Assembly (NCBI GenBank): GCA_021018995.1
Contig: JAJIZI010000023.1
Coordinates: 248,001-312,000, forward strand
Direction of reading: 5' to 3'
DNA length: 64,000 nt
From: Chloranthus sessilifolius
Taxonomy: Eukaryota > Streptophyta > Magnoliopsida > Chloranthales > Chloranthaceae
Every line of letters starts with the position of its first letter. The first letter of the stretch is position 1. The notes under the pieces are model-generated. The model searched no databases and was not told the DNA's origin. It was given only the letters and a program-made list of their open reading frames with translations. Position numbers and translations under genes: made by a program. Below are positions 12,600 through 26,660 of the stretch, one piece after another.

Positions 12600-15500
12600 C
12601 CCCATCATTGGGGAGCACACCATTGAGAAAGCCTTGCTAGATCTGGTGTTAGTGTCAACTCGCTTCCCTATTCGCCTATGAGAAGCTAGGTTTGGGAGAA
12701 TTGAAACCCACTCAAGTGGTGTTAAATGACAGATCTGAAAGGAAACCTATGGGGTTGATTGAAGATGTTTTGGTAGGAGTAGACAAGTTTTTCTACCTTC
12801 GACTTTTTGGTGTTGGACATGGAACCAACCAAAAGTACCACCGCCATCCTCGTATTCGGGAAGACCATTCTGGCTACAAACTAATGCATGCATTCAATGC
12901 CTGCATCATGGAGGTGTCTTTGGAAATATGAAAGTTAAATTGAATATGTATAATGTCATTACTCAACCTCAATTCTCTGGCCGAGGAATGTTTCCATGTT
13001 GACATCATTGATGAGGGTGGAGGAGTCTTTACAAACATTTCGCAAGGTAAAGACTCCACCAAATTTAAAAATGATTGGGGATCCGAGAAAGAAGGAAAGG
13101 GAGATCAAATTCAACGGAGTCTGCTTTGTGCAAGGCACTCACCAATCATCAAGTTCTCTCTCTTGAGACTGCCTCTCCCTCTTCCACAAGTTACCAAGGT
13201 ACCTTTTGCTTGCCCTCTTTTCTCGGCCCACCTGAATTGAACTCAAACAGACTCCCAAAAATCTGAAATATGTGTTTTGGGAGATCATCAAACACTACTG
13301 TGATTATTTCTTCCTCCCTTACAAAGGAGCAAGAAGAGGAGTCAAGGTAGTTCTAAACAAGACAAGAAAGCAATTATCGGACCATTGCTGATTTAGGAGG
13401 AATAAACCCACAGATGTATGCATAAGATCCACTGGAAGAGGATGCCAAGCCTTCTAGAGAAATGCAAAGAAGGTTGAATCCTCACATGCAAGAAGTGGTA
13501 ATGAAGGAAGTTGTCAAGTTGCTAGATGTCATTTACCCCATTTCAGATTCTCACAGGTAGCACCCACACGTGGTGCCTAAGAAACTGCATCATCGAGCAA
13601 ATTAATCTGGTAAACTTATGTCCACGGACAAACAACTGGATGGAGGGTCGCATAGACTACGTAAAATTAAATACCATGACAAGGAAAGACCATTTCCTCC
13701 CCTTCATTGATTAAATCCTTGATAAGCTTGCGCAAAGCTTACTATCGCTTCCTTGATGGGTACTCTAGTTACAACAGATCCTCGGTACCCACAGACCAAG
13801 AAAAGACCACCTTCACCGCCTTTGGCACTTTTTGCCTATATAGGAGGATGCCTTTGGTCTTTGCAATGCCCCTGCTACTTTTCAAAGATGCATGTATGCC
13901 ATCCTTTTCGACATGATTGATCAATTCATGGAGATCTTCATGGATGACTTTTCAATTTATGGAGATTTTTCCCAATGCTTACACCACCTCAAGTTGGTGT
14001 TGCAAAGATGTGAAGAAACCAATTTGGTTCTAAGTCGAAAGAGTCATTTTATGGTCACCCAAGGCATTGTCCTAGGACATGTGGTCTCCCATAAAGGCAT
14101 AGAGGTGGACCAAGCAAAATTGATCTAATTGCACATTTGCCTCCTCCTAAGCAAATCAAAGTTTCTTAGGGCATGCAGATTTTATAGGAGGTTCATCAAA
14201 GATTTCAAGAAATTTCCAAGCCACTCATTCTGTGTCAAGATGTTCCTTTTGTGTTTACTAATGAATGCATGATGCCTTTGAGGTCCTTAAGAAATGTCTC
14301 GATTAGCTCCATCTTGCCCCCCAATATTCGTGCCCTTTGAGTGATGTGATGCGACTATGCCCTAGGAGTGTCCTAGGCGTAGAAAGGATAAGCTTCCCAT
14401 GTCATAGCTTATGCCGCAGATCCATGATAGATGCCCAGCTTTCAACTACACAACAATCGAGAAAGAGTCACGCCATTGTATTTGCATTGGAAAAATTCAG
14501 GCCTTATGTTTTAGGTTCACAAATTGTGGTGTTTATCGACCACTGCGCCTAAAGTACCTTCTGCCTAAGAAGGATACCAAGCCCAGATTAATCGTGTGGA
14601 TCCTCCTATTACAGGAGTTTGATCTACGATTAAGGATAAGAAAGGAGTGGAGAATGTGGTGGCGATCACTTATCCGAATTCTCAATACCGAGGATGATAG
14701 CTACCCATTAATGAATCATTTCCGATGAGCAACTTTTTGCCATCAATACCCACATCCTTGGTTTGCAAACATAGTCAACTTCTTGGCTATTGGATGATTC
14801 CTCAACATTGGAATCGAATGGATAAAGATCTTTTCTTCTCACAAGTTAAACATTTCATTTGGGAAGATCCTTATCTATTCAAGAATTGTACAAGTGATCG
14901 TGTGTCCGGACCATGAAGTCCTCGCATATTGTCAATGTGTCATGAACAGTTCGTGGAGGCCATTGCAATCAAGAAAAATTCGTGTTTCTATTGGCCCAAT
15001 CTTTAAAGATGCCTTCCAAAGATCAGAATCTTGCTAATCGCCAAAATGGCAAGATTTCCAAAAGAAACTCAATGCCTGCAGCCAATGGTAGTTGTTGTTT
15101 GATGTTTGCATAGATTTATGGGCCCTTTTCTAATGGAAACAATTTCATCTTGGTAGTGGATTATGTCTCCAAGTGGATTGTACCAGCAATCCAATGATCA
15201 CAAAGTGGTTTTAAGATTCCTCAAAGACCACATTTTTTTATTGGATTCCCAGATTCATTAGTGATGGGGAAGCCACTTAACAGTGCGCTTTGACTCTATT
15301 AAAAAGTACTCACTCACGTAGTAGCCTCTCCCTATCATCCACAAACCAAAGGATGTGGAGATTTCAAATAGAGAGATCAAACACATTTTGGAAAAACTGA
15401 AGAAGGACAGAAAGGACGGTCCTTAAGCTTAATGATGCTTTGTGGGCATACAGTAATCGCCTACAAGACTCCTATAGATGTGTCCTTTTGACTCGTTTAG

Positions 15501-15900
15501 CAAGGCATGCCATCTACCAAGAGAATTAGAATATAAGGCCTTGTGGGCAATCAAAACTTTAATATGGATCTAATCGCTGGTAACCACAAAGCTTCAACTT
15601 CAATCGGAAGAACCGAGGATGGATGGATGCCTACACTAGCTCCAGTTGTACAAAGAAAAGGTTAAATCATTCCATGATAGGAGCCTCATGAGAAAAGAGT
15701 TCATACCGGGGTCCAAGGTATGGTTATTCAACTCTAAACTTAAATTCTTTCAGTAAATTGAGATCAGATAGGGCCGTCATCAAGGCCTCCCTCGGGGAGT
15801 CGTGGATATTTAGATCCCAAGGATGGAAGAATACTCAAGGTAAATGGTCGAGGCTCAAACCATGCAAAAAACACCAGGAGCCCTTCCTATCATCATGAAT
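12600..15900 (+). pseudogene. pol remnant (PR-RT-RH-INT) of Athila unit 2
   Basis: The protease region is at 12630-12930 (GELKPTQVVL and GLIEDVLVGVDKFFYLRLF in one frame). The RT palm motif FMDDFSIYG lies near 13940, followed by HHLKLVLQRCEETNLVLSRK and GIVLGHVVSHKGIEVDQAKL. RNase H is around 14340-14700 and integrase around 14720-15900. Domain order is Ty3/gypsy and the RT wording is Athila/Tat-like. The copy is broken many times. Confidence 0.78.
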
Positions 15901-18900
15901 CTCCAAAAAATGATGGTAGAAAAGTGTATAATATGTTTGTACAACATTGTTTTTCTCGATTTTAGTCATTTATTTTTCTTGTATAGTAAATAAATACACT
16001 TCAAAGTTCAAATAAAGTAAAAAGTACTGCTCGAAAAGTTCAAAGTTCTATTCAACCGATTACGAGTGTAATGAACTACTCGAAAAGAACCATGTTCGCT
16101 CGAATAGTTCCTTTCTTCGAATAGAAAACTGGGAGAAGTCCTTTGCGAAAAGATCTTCGGAGCCAAATCCATTTCGAATAGACATACTAAAGCTCAGTTC
16201 TTTAAGAACTACACTTTCTCAAGATTTTTTTTTTACCTTCGAAGACACTTTTGCTTTTCAAATAGAGAAAAGGACTCTTTTGGAACTTTGAACACTTAAG
16301 GTGCTTTATGATTTCACTTGTTAGTATATTAGGTCATTTTGAAAGTCACTTTGGATATCCTGCAAACACTCTCCCAAGCAAACCCTTTTCAAACCCTAGC
16401 TCACCCTCTTCTCTCATAGCTCCACGAATAACCACCATCTATTCTAATCTTCTGCTTTTTCTCTTGTCGAAATCAAAAGGGTAGAGCCCAACATGATCTA
16501 TTCAAAGCAAAGAAACCCGAGAGGAAACGCACCCAAGAAAGGAGACATCTGGACTAAAGTCGAGCAGATCTCGCTTGAGTTGCATCCTTCTCCTTTGCAC
16601 TCATTTTCTATTTTTAATTCTTGAGAACCAAGTGTTTTAATGTTATACATTTTTAGGCATTTTTTTTTATTTTTTTTTACAAAACAAATACAAAATAAAA
16701 GAAAATGAAAACACAAATAGAAAATCTCTCATTATTTAGCAGATGATATAAGGGCTCTTGTTGAGCTGATGATCCAAAACAAGTAAAAATAAAAAATAAA
16801 AAAAATTATAAAACAAAAAATATAGACATATATAGATATCTTAGGATGTTTTTTCCATTTGCATCCACTTTATCCTGAGCCGAGATCATTTTTCTTTTTA
16901 GGAATCATGTAGGATAATGAGTAGTGGATCATAGGCGCTTTTGAATATTCAATGGACCGATTTTATTTTCCTTGATTTCTTCATCATAAATGGGTCTCGG
17001 TGTGTGTAGAACTATTTTAATGCTCCCATGCTTCAATTTTTTTTATTATTCATACACATCATCAACAAAGGGTCAATCTTATGAATCCTTTTCTTAATCA
17101 TTTTATTTTTATAATTCATAGTATCTCAGCTTTGGTTTGTTACTGGGCTTAGGATATATCATTTGGCATTAGATTTTCTGTTTTAAGAATTTTAGTTTCA
17201 AATTCTGTTTTTAGATCGCTGATTTTTTTTTTTCTTTCTTAGGTTAATGTGTCCTCGTTTTATTGATTTTCGTCATTTTTCTGTGAGTATAGTTAGTTTA
17301 TAACTTTGTTTTCTTATTTTGCATTCACAAATTCAGTTTTTGTATCAACACTTTTCTTTTTCTTTTTTAACTTTGTATTCAGTCCCTTACCTTGCTTTTA
17401 CTGTTTCTCTTTTATTAGCATTAGTTTCCTTTCATTTGCATAGTAATCCTTCTATTTGTTAGATTTTATTTAGCAGTTCTAGCATTGTTTTGTTGATTTT
17501 TCTTGCATTTGTATATCATGTTTTCCATTTCCTTGCTCATATTTTCAGTTTTACATTTTAACTTTCACGCATATAGTTTAGATTTTTCTGTTCTTAGTCT
17601 TTCTTTCTTCTTTTACCTAGCTTCTAGTCTCTCTTGTCTAGAACATTGAGGACAATGTTCATCTTAGGTTTGGGGTATGGCAAACAGGTCCCGCCCATGG
17701 GATACTTAACATAAGGGGAGGAGAATCACCTAAGTAATTAGGAAATGTATTAATTTACTTAAGAATGATGACAACTAGAAAATTTAAAATTCCTTTGCCA
17801 AATTTAGACATTCTAAACCTTGCAATATTCTACATTTCCATGATGATTACACCATGAAAAACATACTGGTATCAGCATTTAGTAAGTCAAAAGGAAGAGA
17901 AAAAGGTAAAGATATACTTAAAAGCTCAAGGAAAAACCATAACAGTGAGAATTGAGCCCATATATTTTCCATCTCTTGAAGAGTGATCGAGGCAATTTTT
18001 TCTGATTCAAAGGATTGGCCGAGGCATTAGATCCACTAGAAGTTAGGAAACTCCAAATTAAAACAAGTAACAGACTCATGAAACTGAGGAAAAGATCAAG
18101 GCCTTCTTTGGACAGCTTGAACCTAATGTAACCAACCAAGAAAAATCTGCCCTGTTGTACCCCATTTGAGTCAGAATCCTACAATTCTTCATCAAAATAC
18201 TCAAAAGTACTTGCACCTGAACCTATGGAACTAATTCAGCCTTCCCTCACTCGAGAATTCAGGAGGTAAAGGAGAAAGAACTCAAGATGGACCATTTCGG
18301 GCAACATCAAGAAATGAAGAGAAAATACCTCAAAACAGTAATATGGTGACTGAGAAAAGAAGAGACAAACAATGTAAAAAAAGTTGCAAGCAAAAAGGCA
18401 AAAAGGGACCTTATGTTGAAAAATGCAAGATCAAAGAAAGAACTGATCACTGGAATGTGAGAATCTCGAAAAGAAGAAGAAAGAAGCTAAACTCAAAAGG
18501 TGGAGTCATGAACCATCTCCCGCACTTCCCGAGTTCTCAAATTCAAACCTCTGCTCAAACCTTTCCTTGAAACTTCACCCATAAGCCATACAAACAAACC
18601 TAGATTAAAAGCCCTTGTGATCCAAAGTTGAGTGAGTGTCATGTGGAGATAAGAAGTGACCCAATCTATGGTGAGGAGATGTCAATGATGCCATTGCCTA
18701 AGAATCATGCCTATGCTCATGCTTACAGATCCATTTGGGAGATGTAATCGCCTTGAGCTTGAGTGAAATGAACCCCTCAACAAAAACATCATGAGAGTAT
18801 ACCCCGGTGAGTGTTTGGGTTGGAACTTGAGCACCTTAAGTATGACTTATAACCTAATTTTTATCCATAGGATGAGCTATCACGGGCACATTTGTATGAT

Positions 18901-19256
18901 TTTCTATGACTGTTCACAGATTGGAAATATTGAAACATTCATGAGGTTTATAAATGTTTAAATTCTGCAAACAATAATCAAATTTTCGTTTCATCATTGA
19001 TTCAAGAGTAACTAACCCCGCTCCTTGATTGCTCATTTGATAATATTGCACCGATGATTAACTGCTTTCATGGAGAAGTTTGTGGGTACCTTCATCAAAA
19101 AACCCTCAGAGACTTCACTCCTCCTCTAGGGATCACCTAGGGGTTGAAAAGGCTTATTTGCATATGCTAAATACTGTGCTTCCTACAAAAGTGGCTCTTT
19201 ACTTTGTTTTTTATCTTTCTTTGCTCAGGGACTAGCAAAGCTTAGGTTTAGGGGTG
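15901..19256 (+). other. 3' internal region of Athila unit 2
   Basis: It is collinear with the 3' region of unit 1. It has CGAAAAG/TCGAATAG motif clusters (16030-16270), an A/T-rich block (16650-16840), T-rich sequence (17080-17640), the purine-tract-like AGGTTTGGGG at 17666-17675 and the Lys-rich stretch near 18340-18570. No env-like gene was seen. Confidence 0.6.
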
Positions 19257-21120
19257 TGATAAGTAGTGAAAAATACCATTTTTCACCCCTAAACATGAGC
19301 CTTGAAAGACCCTTGAGAGGACTAAATAAGTGCTTTAGTGTTCATATTGCAGCTAACCAAAAAGACAGGTCCAAATCCGAAAACCATCCTAAAATGATCA
19401 AAAGCCGACAACGCATGTCAAGCTCAAGAGGAGTGAAGAAATAGCCTCGGAAATGGCTAAAAGGTCCTAAAGAGCAAGAAAAGACACGAAGAAGAAGAAT
19501 GGAAGCTAAAGCTCAATTCGCAAAAGAACGTCTACTATTATGCAAAGAAAAATCAAGTTAAAGTCAATTCGCAAAGAAGAATGGGAGCCTAGAGTTCAAT
19601 TAGAAAGAACTTCTACTATTAGAAGAACCTTGAACTTTGAAAAAGAAAACACTCCTCGAATAGAAGAATGACCTTTGCGAAAAGAAGAAAAGTTTAATTG
19701 AAAGATGAAACCCCACGAAAGAGCTTGAGCCAAATTACTTTGCGAAAAAGACCCTTAAACTTCTGCGAAATGGCATCGGGATTTCACCACTTTGAAGGGC
19801 ATTTCGAAACTCTGCACGCGCCCCAATGTAATTAAAAGCCCAGGACATTGGAAGATTCCAAGCACAAACCAAAGGCATATTCCACGTGAAAACCCAAAGA
19901 TGAAATCACTTGGCGGGAACTTCTAGAAGCTCAAACAGACTTTTGAATTCCCATAACAGAATTGATGCTTCTAACGCCTGATTGGCTGAACCAGATCAGA
20001 GCATTTTCATTGGCCAGAACAGATCTGGATCCCCGTTCTCAACTCTCATTGGTTGATCCGGATCTATCAGCACTTACTGATTGGTCAACTCGTATAGCAA
20101 GAAGACATTTGCCCAATTGGGGCATCCAGATTTTAGAGTTTTCATCTCTGTTTCCCTCATTCCGGTCAGATAGCTTATCTGAACCCCCTGTAATCCCTTC
20201 TTGTAGTTTACCTTTGAGAGCCATTGTGAGTGATTTGTACTTCCAAGTTCGGATTCAAGGCTGTAAATCTGAGGGCTCTCTGAGAACCTCAGACTGTAAG
20301 TCTGAGGGCTCTCTAAGAAGCCGTGCTCTGTAATTGTAACGGTGGATTTTAAAAGGTTGCAGTAATTTGTGTCTTCTCCATTGGAGTCATGTCGAGGGTT
20401 CTGAATGTTCACCTTAGTGCATTAGACTTCTTTAGATTCACTCATCCGCATGCAACTTCCCTTAATTCATCATCCCTGTGCGAATTAGCGTTGGTAACCT
20501 AATTCAAGCAGCATTTACAGTGATGTTCATGTTCTGAACTAAAGAATAGGCCACAGCTAGCTGACAGATCTGTGACCATTTAAGTGGACAGATCACAGCC
20601 ATAAGTCTAAACCTATTCCTTAATTCGGATTTATTTCTCTTACATCTGTGCTGGTAGCCAGATGAAGATTGAATCTGCTCTGTTGAACTACAGATTCTCC
20701 ATTAAAATTCAGAGGCTAAAGTACATGAAGCTATTATTTCTGCATTTGTCTTATTTTAAACATCTCCCCAACTCGGATCTGGATCATGTAGTTAGTTCTT
20801 TTCTTTATTTGTTTATAGTTAAATGTGACACAATCCAACACTCTCTTTTATCTATTCTTTATTTTAGATAATTATAGAGCCAGATCTGGTAGCACAGATC
20901 TGGAGGTTTATCTCTCATTTTAGACAAACTTCTCTGTGGACGATCTTGAAATACTTACTTTTAAAACTTGCTACAATTGGCCCTGATCTTGCAGGCCATT
21001 GTTAGCCCCAATGTGCTGATATCCCTTTCATAAGTTAACATCCATATAACCTAGCATTCTTTAATTCTTTAATTTTTGATTCATAATGCACATAATTATG
21101 GCACACTTGGAGCCACACCA
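19257..21120 (+). repeat. Athila LTR B (subtype AB)
   Basis: This LTR is 1864 bp, starting TGATAAGTAGTG and ending GAGCCACACCA. It shares with LTR A a longer U3 block (two GAAGAATGG stretches around 19490-19590) and the 3' end wording, both absent from C-E. The TATA region seen in the other LTRs is altered here. It is shared between units 2 and 3. Confidence 0.9.
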
Positions 21121-21126
21121 AGTTTT

Positions 21127-21144
21127 TGGCGCCGCTGCCGGGGA
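21127..21144 (+). other. Primer-binding site, tRNA-Asp type (unit 3)
   Basis: TGGCGCCGCTGCCGGGGA is identical to the site of unit 2 and differs at one base from the tRNA-Asp(GTC) complement. It lies seven bases after LTR B. Confidence 0.85.
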
Positions 21145-21619
21145 AGTTTGTTCTAAAATAGATAAACCTATGTTTATTTTCATTTATTTTAATTTTTGCT
21201 TTAAACCTGCACTTTGCATTCCAAGTGCTTGATTAAATGTCTACAGCAGTTTTGTATAGAAAACCTGTTTTACTGCAGCAGAATTTTTATTTTTTTTATT
21301 TTTCTGAGTTTTTATTCTTTGCCTTCTAGTTATTTGAATAAATGCTGCTGCCACTCTTTTGTCTTTTTGTCAAATTTGGGCGTGCTTTGAGTTTTCATTT
21401 ATTTTCATTTATTTATCACTCATTTATTAATTTTGTTATTTTTATGCAAACAGACAAAGTAAAAGGAAAGGAAAGTTCTTAAATAGTCAGGTTTGGTGTA
21501 CCAAACTCTCTCTGAGTTGGATGTTTGGCAGGAGAACCGTCAATCCTGAGATTCTCCGGTTAAATTCAAAAGTTGAAAGACTCCAAAGAAACCGACATAC
21601 ATCACAGACATCTGGTGAA

Positions 21620-22760
21620 ATGGGTGACAGAGATTGTTAAGAGACTACTTTGCCCCCCGGTGCTTATAATTCCCCATTTGCATTCAATTTCCCACGGTGG
21701 AGGAAATTATGAAATTAAGTCCTCCACCATCCAAATGTTGCCTTCATTCCATGGATTGAGTAAGGAAGACCCTTACAAACACATTGATGAATTTACGGCT
21801 TTATGCACAACATTTAACATAGTCGGATCTGGTCCGGCAACCAAGCTTAGGCTCTTTCCTTTTCATTAAAGGACAAAGCTAGAGCATGGTTATCTATGTT
21901 AGCACCAAACATCACATCATGGAATGATTTGCAATGTCAATTTTGTCAAAATATTTCCCAATGACTAAAACCAAATCGAGACAAAGCATCATCTCTTTCT
22001 CCCAAAACTCAATGAAACTTTCCATGAAGCATGGGAAAGGTTTAAAGAACTGATAAATGCCTCACCATCAAATTCCTAAATGGCAGGTGGTTCAAAGCTT
22101 CTATCAAGGAACGATCGAAGGGCAAGAACATGGTGGATGCCTCTTGTGGAGGTACCTACTTGCAGAAAAAGTTGAAGAGGTTTGGGACCTCTTTGAGGTG
22201 ATTGGAGAAAATTCAACCCAAACAGAATCTCGCTAAGGGACACCGAGAATCCGGCTAGGATGAATAATCCCCAATTCACAAGAGGGAAAGTTTATGAAGT
22301 CAATGAGTCGGAAAGGAAAGTGGATAATTTGACCACAAAATTTGATAGACTGATGGACTCATTTAAAGCTCCAAATGGGTCAAGAGTAGAGGAGGCATGT
22401 CCGATATGCGGTCCCCACTCATTCCATTGATCAATGTCCTTCGCATCACAATTTCCGAACTCATGATGGAACAAGCTCATGCTCGATTATGGATGATGCA
22501 ATCGAATGACTACCCATGGAGATCTCATCCTAATCTCGGGTGGAATCGGGAAATTACATTCAAAGAAGAAGTTCAAAAATCAATTACCTTTCAAACCGCT
22601 TTCAATATCGAGAATTTTATAATAAATCAAATTTTCAAAGAATAACCAACAACAAGCCATGCATGCACCACCACGCCTTCCTAGATCCCCGACCTTTGAA
22701 GAGCGGTCTTGAGTTCACTTCAAAATCTTGGAACTGCCCTGATCGGTGAACCTTCACAAT
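21620..22760 (+). pseudogene. gag remnant of Athila unit 3
   Basis: The same gag domain (FHGLSKEDPYKHIDEF near 21740-21795) follows an ATGGGTGA start context. It is broken, with several interruptions. It belongs to the autonomous-type part of this chimeric unit. Confidence 0.75.
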
Positions 22761-23389
22761 CAGAGCATTAAAAAAATAGAAGAAACTCTGGTCCAACTCT
22801 CAAATTCATTGCCTAAGAGAGTAGCGGGTAAACTACACAGCCAACCTGTGAATAATCCTACGGGACAGTTCATGGTTGGAGAATCCTCAAATGGCCATGA
22901 GGAAATCAAAGTCTGACTACTTTGAGAAGTGGAAGAATAATAAACAACACAAGGTAGTGAAGAGGAAAAAGATGAAGAACAAGTGAGAACAACAAATTGG
23001 ATAGCAATATGGTCTTGATTTACATCGAAAATTCAAAAATGAAAAAGAAAATAACAAAATTGTTGAAAAGATGAGGAGGAGAAATTTGTTCCTCACCTCC
23101 CATTTCCCCATGCAATGAAGTCAGTTCTCCTTTTGACAAAGGAAACACAAAATTGAGGAAATGATGGAGACATTCAAGCAAGTTAAAATTAATCTACCTC
23201 TGCTTGATGCAATCAACAGTCCCTCGCTTATGCAAAATTTCTCAAAGAGCACCCACAAAAGGCAATCTAGGATACATTTATCCAAGAAGGCCTTTGTCAG
23301 GAGAAAATCAACCAAGTGCTATCAAATGCAACACCACCTAAGATGCAAGACCTCGAATCCCCACAATCCCCCTGCATCATTGGGGAGCA

Positions 23390-26300
23390 CACCATTGAGA
23401 AAGCCTTGCTAGATCTGGTGCTAGTGTCAACCCGCTTCCCTATTCTCTCATGAGAAGCTAGGTTTGGGAGAATTGAAACCCACTCAAGTGGTGTTACATG
23501 CTATGACAGATCTGAAAGGAAACCTATGGGGTTGATTGAAGATGTTTTGTAGGGAGTAGACAAGTTTTTCTACCCGACTTTTTGGTGTTGGACATGGAAC
23601 CAACCAAAAGTACCACCGCCATCCCTCGTTATTCGGAAGACCATTCTGCTACAGCTAATGCATGCATTCAATGCAGTCCGCATCATGGAGGTGTCTTTTG
23701 GAAATATGAAAGTTAAATTGAATATGTATAATGTCACATTTCAACCTCAATTCTCTCATTGAGGAATGTTTCCATGTTGACATCATTGATGAGTGGTGGA
23801 GGAGTCTTTACAAACATTTCGCAAGGTAAAGACTCCACCACGAATTTAAAATGATTGGGGATCCACCGAGAAAGAAGGAAAAGGAGATCAAATTCAACGG
23901 AGTCTCTGCTTGTGCAAGGCACTCACCAACAGATCAAGTTCTCTCTCTTGGAGACTGCTCCTCTCCCTCTTCCACAAGTTACCAAGGTACCTTTGCTGCC
24001 CTTTTTCTCAAATTTCAGAATTGAACTCAAACAGCCCAAAAATCTGAAATATGTGTTTTGGGAGATCATCAAACACTACTGTGATTATTTCTTCCTCCCT
24101 TACAAAGGAGCAAGAAGAGGAGCTGGTAGTTCTAAAATAGACAAGAAAGCAATTATGGACCATTGTCGATTTAGGAGGAATAAACCCAATATGCATGCAT
24201 AAGATCCACACTGAAGAGGATGCCAAGCCTTCTAGAGAAATGCAAAGAAGGTTGAATCCTCACATGCAAGAAGTGGTAATGAAGGAAGTTGTCAAGTGCT
24301 AGATGTCATTTACCCCATTTCAGATTCTGTAGCACCCACACAGTGGTGCCTAAGAAATCTGCATCACTGTAGCAATCTGGTAAACTTATGTCCACCAGAC
24401 AAACAATCGGATGGAGGGTCCATAGACTACGTAAAATTAAATACCATGACAAGGAAAGACCATTTCCCCTCCCTTCATTGACCAAATCCTTGATAAGCTT
24501 GCAGTGCAAAGCTTACTATCGCTTCCTTGATGGGTACTGTTACAACCGATCCTGTGTACCCACAGGACCAAGAAAAGACCACCTTCACCCGCCTTTGGCA
24601 CTTTTGCCTATATAGGAGGATGCCCTTTGGTCTTTGCAATGCCCCTACTTTTCAAAGATGCATGTATGCCATCCTTTCCGACATGATTGATCAATTCATG
24701 GAGATCTTCATGGATGACTTTTCAATTTATGGAGACAGCTTTTCCCAATGCTTACACCACCTCAAGTTGGTGTTGCAAAGTTGTGAAGAAACCACTTTGG
24801 TTCTAAGCTGGGAAAAGAGTCATTTTATGGTCACCAAGGCATTGTCCTAGGACATGTGGTCTCCCATAAAGGCATAGAGGTGGACCAAGCAAAATTGATC
24901 TAATTGCACATTTGCCTCCTCCCAGGCTAAGCAAATCAAGTTTCTTAGGGCATGCGAGATTTTATTGGAGGTTCATCAAAGATTTCACTAATATTTCCAA
25001 GCCACTCTGTCATTTACTGAGTCAAGATGTTCCTTTTGTGTTTACTAATGAATGCTTGACAGCCTTTGAGGTCCTTAAGAAATGTGTCCCATTTTGCATT
25101 CCCCCTGAATATTCAAGGTGCCCTTTGAGCTGATGTGTGATGCATCAGACTATGCCCTAGGAGCCGCTGTCCTAGAGAAAGGATAAGCTTCCCCATGTCA
25201 TAGCTTATGCCATGAGATCCATGATAGATGCCCAGCTCAACTACATTGTACAATTGGAAAGAGCCGCATTGTATTGCATTGGAAAAATGTTTTAGGTTCA
25301 GAAGGAGTGGAGAATGTGGTGGGATCACTTATCCGCAGAATTCTCAATACCGAGGATGATAGCTTACCCATTAATGAATCATTCTCGATGAGCAACTTTT
25401 GCCATCAATACCCATCCTTGGTTTGCAAACATAGTCAACTTCTTGGCTATTGGATGATTCCTCAACATTGGAATCGAATGGATAAAGATCTTTTCTTCTC
25501 ACAAGTTAAACATTTCATTTGGGAAGACCCTTATCTATTCAAGAATTGTGCGGACCAAGTGATCGGAAAGTGTGTCCCGGACCATGAAGTCCCCGGCATA
25601 TTGTCAATGTGTCATGAATAACAGCTGTGGAGGCCATTTCAAGTGTAATAAAATGCAAAAAATTCTGCGATGTGGTTTCTATTGGCCCACAATCTTTAAA
25701 GATGCCTTCCAAAGACGTAAATCTTGCGAATCGCCAAAAATCGGGCAAGATTTCCAAAAGAAACTCAATGCCCTATGACCAATCACAGTAGTTGAGTTGT
25801 TTGATGTTTGGGGCATAGATTTTATGGGCCCCTTTCCCCCTTCTAATGGAAACAATTTCATCTTGGTAGGTGGATTATGTCTCCAAGTGGATTGAGGCCA
25901 TAGCTACCAAATCCAATGATCACAAAGTGGTTTTAAGATTCCTCAAAGACCACATTTTTCCGTATTTGGATTCCCCAGGCCATCATTAGTGATGGGGAAG
26001 CCACTTTTATGCGTTTGACTCTCTATTAAAAAGTACTCTGTCACTCACAGAGTAGCCACTCCCTATCATCCACAAACCTGGGAGTGGAGATTTCAAATAG
26101 AGAGATCAAACACATTTTGGAAAAAAATCGTGAAGAAGGACGAAAAGGACGGTCCTTTAAGCTTAATGATGCTTTGTGGGCATACAGAATCGCCTACAAG
26201 ACTCCTATAGGATGTCTTTCGGACGGTTTATGGCAAGGCATGCCATCTACCAGAGAATTAGAATATAAGGCCTTGTGGGCAATCAAAACTTTTAATATGG

Positions 26301-26660
26301 ATCTAAGCTGCTTTGGTAACCAGAAGCTTCAACTCCGAATCGGAAGAACGAGGATGGATGCCTACACTAGCTCCAGATTGTACAAAGAAAAGGTTAAATC
26401 ATTCCATGATAGGAGCCTCATGAGAAAAGAGTTCATAGTCCAAGGTATGGTTATTCAACTCTAAACTTAAATTCTTTCACAGCAAATTGAGATCCAGATG
26501 GGAAGGGCCATACATCATTATCATCAAGGCCTCCCCTCGAGTCATGGATATTTCAGATCCCAAGGATGGAAGAATACTCAAGGTAAATGGTCGAGGCTCA
26601 AACCATGCATTGAAAACACCAGAGCCCTTGCTGCCCACCTATCATCATGAATCTCCAAAA
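23390..26660 (+). pseudogene. pol remnant (PR-RT-RH-INT) of Athila unit 3
   Basis: Protease lies around 23400-23730. The RT frame at 24527-24850 is the longest and contains YRRMPFGLCNAPTFQRCMYA and FMDDFSIYG. Integrase begins near 25390 with a zinc-binding region (HFIWEDPYLFKNC, then ILSMCHE). [10 protein letters not shown] lies near 25890, and LWAYRIAYKTPIGC with a C-terminal region near 26170-26430. The copy is broken in many places and cannot make a polyprotein. Its family role is reverse transcription and integration. Confidence 0.78.

Larger units (their letters stand above)
10379..19256 (+). mobile_element. Athila/Tat-like Ty3/gypsy unit 2, internal region
   Basis: This internal region of 8878 bp lies between LTR A and LTR B. 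It has the tRNA-Asp-type primer-binding site at 10385, a leader of about 490 bases, gag (10873-11990), pol (12600-15900) and a 3.3 kb 3' region ending in a purine tract. It is collinear with unit 1 and lacks the 1.2 kb insert. It is a fossil with many breaks in gag and pol. Both ends carry subtype AB LTRs, so this unit is structurally complete as LTR-internal-LTR even though its genes are dead. Confidence 0.9.
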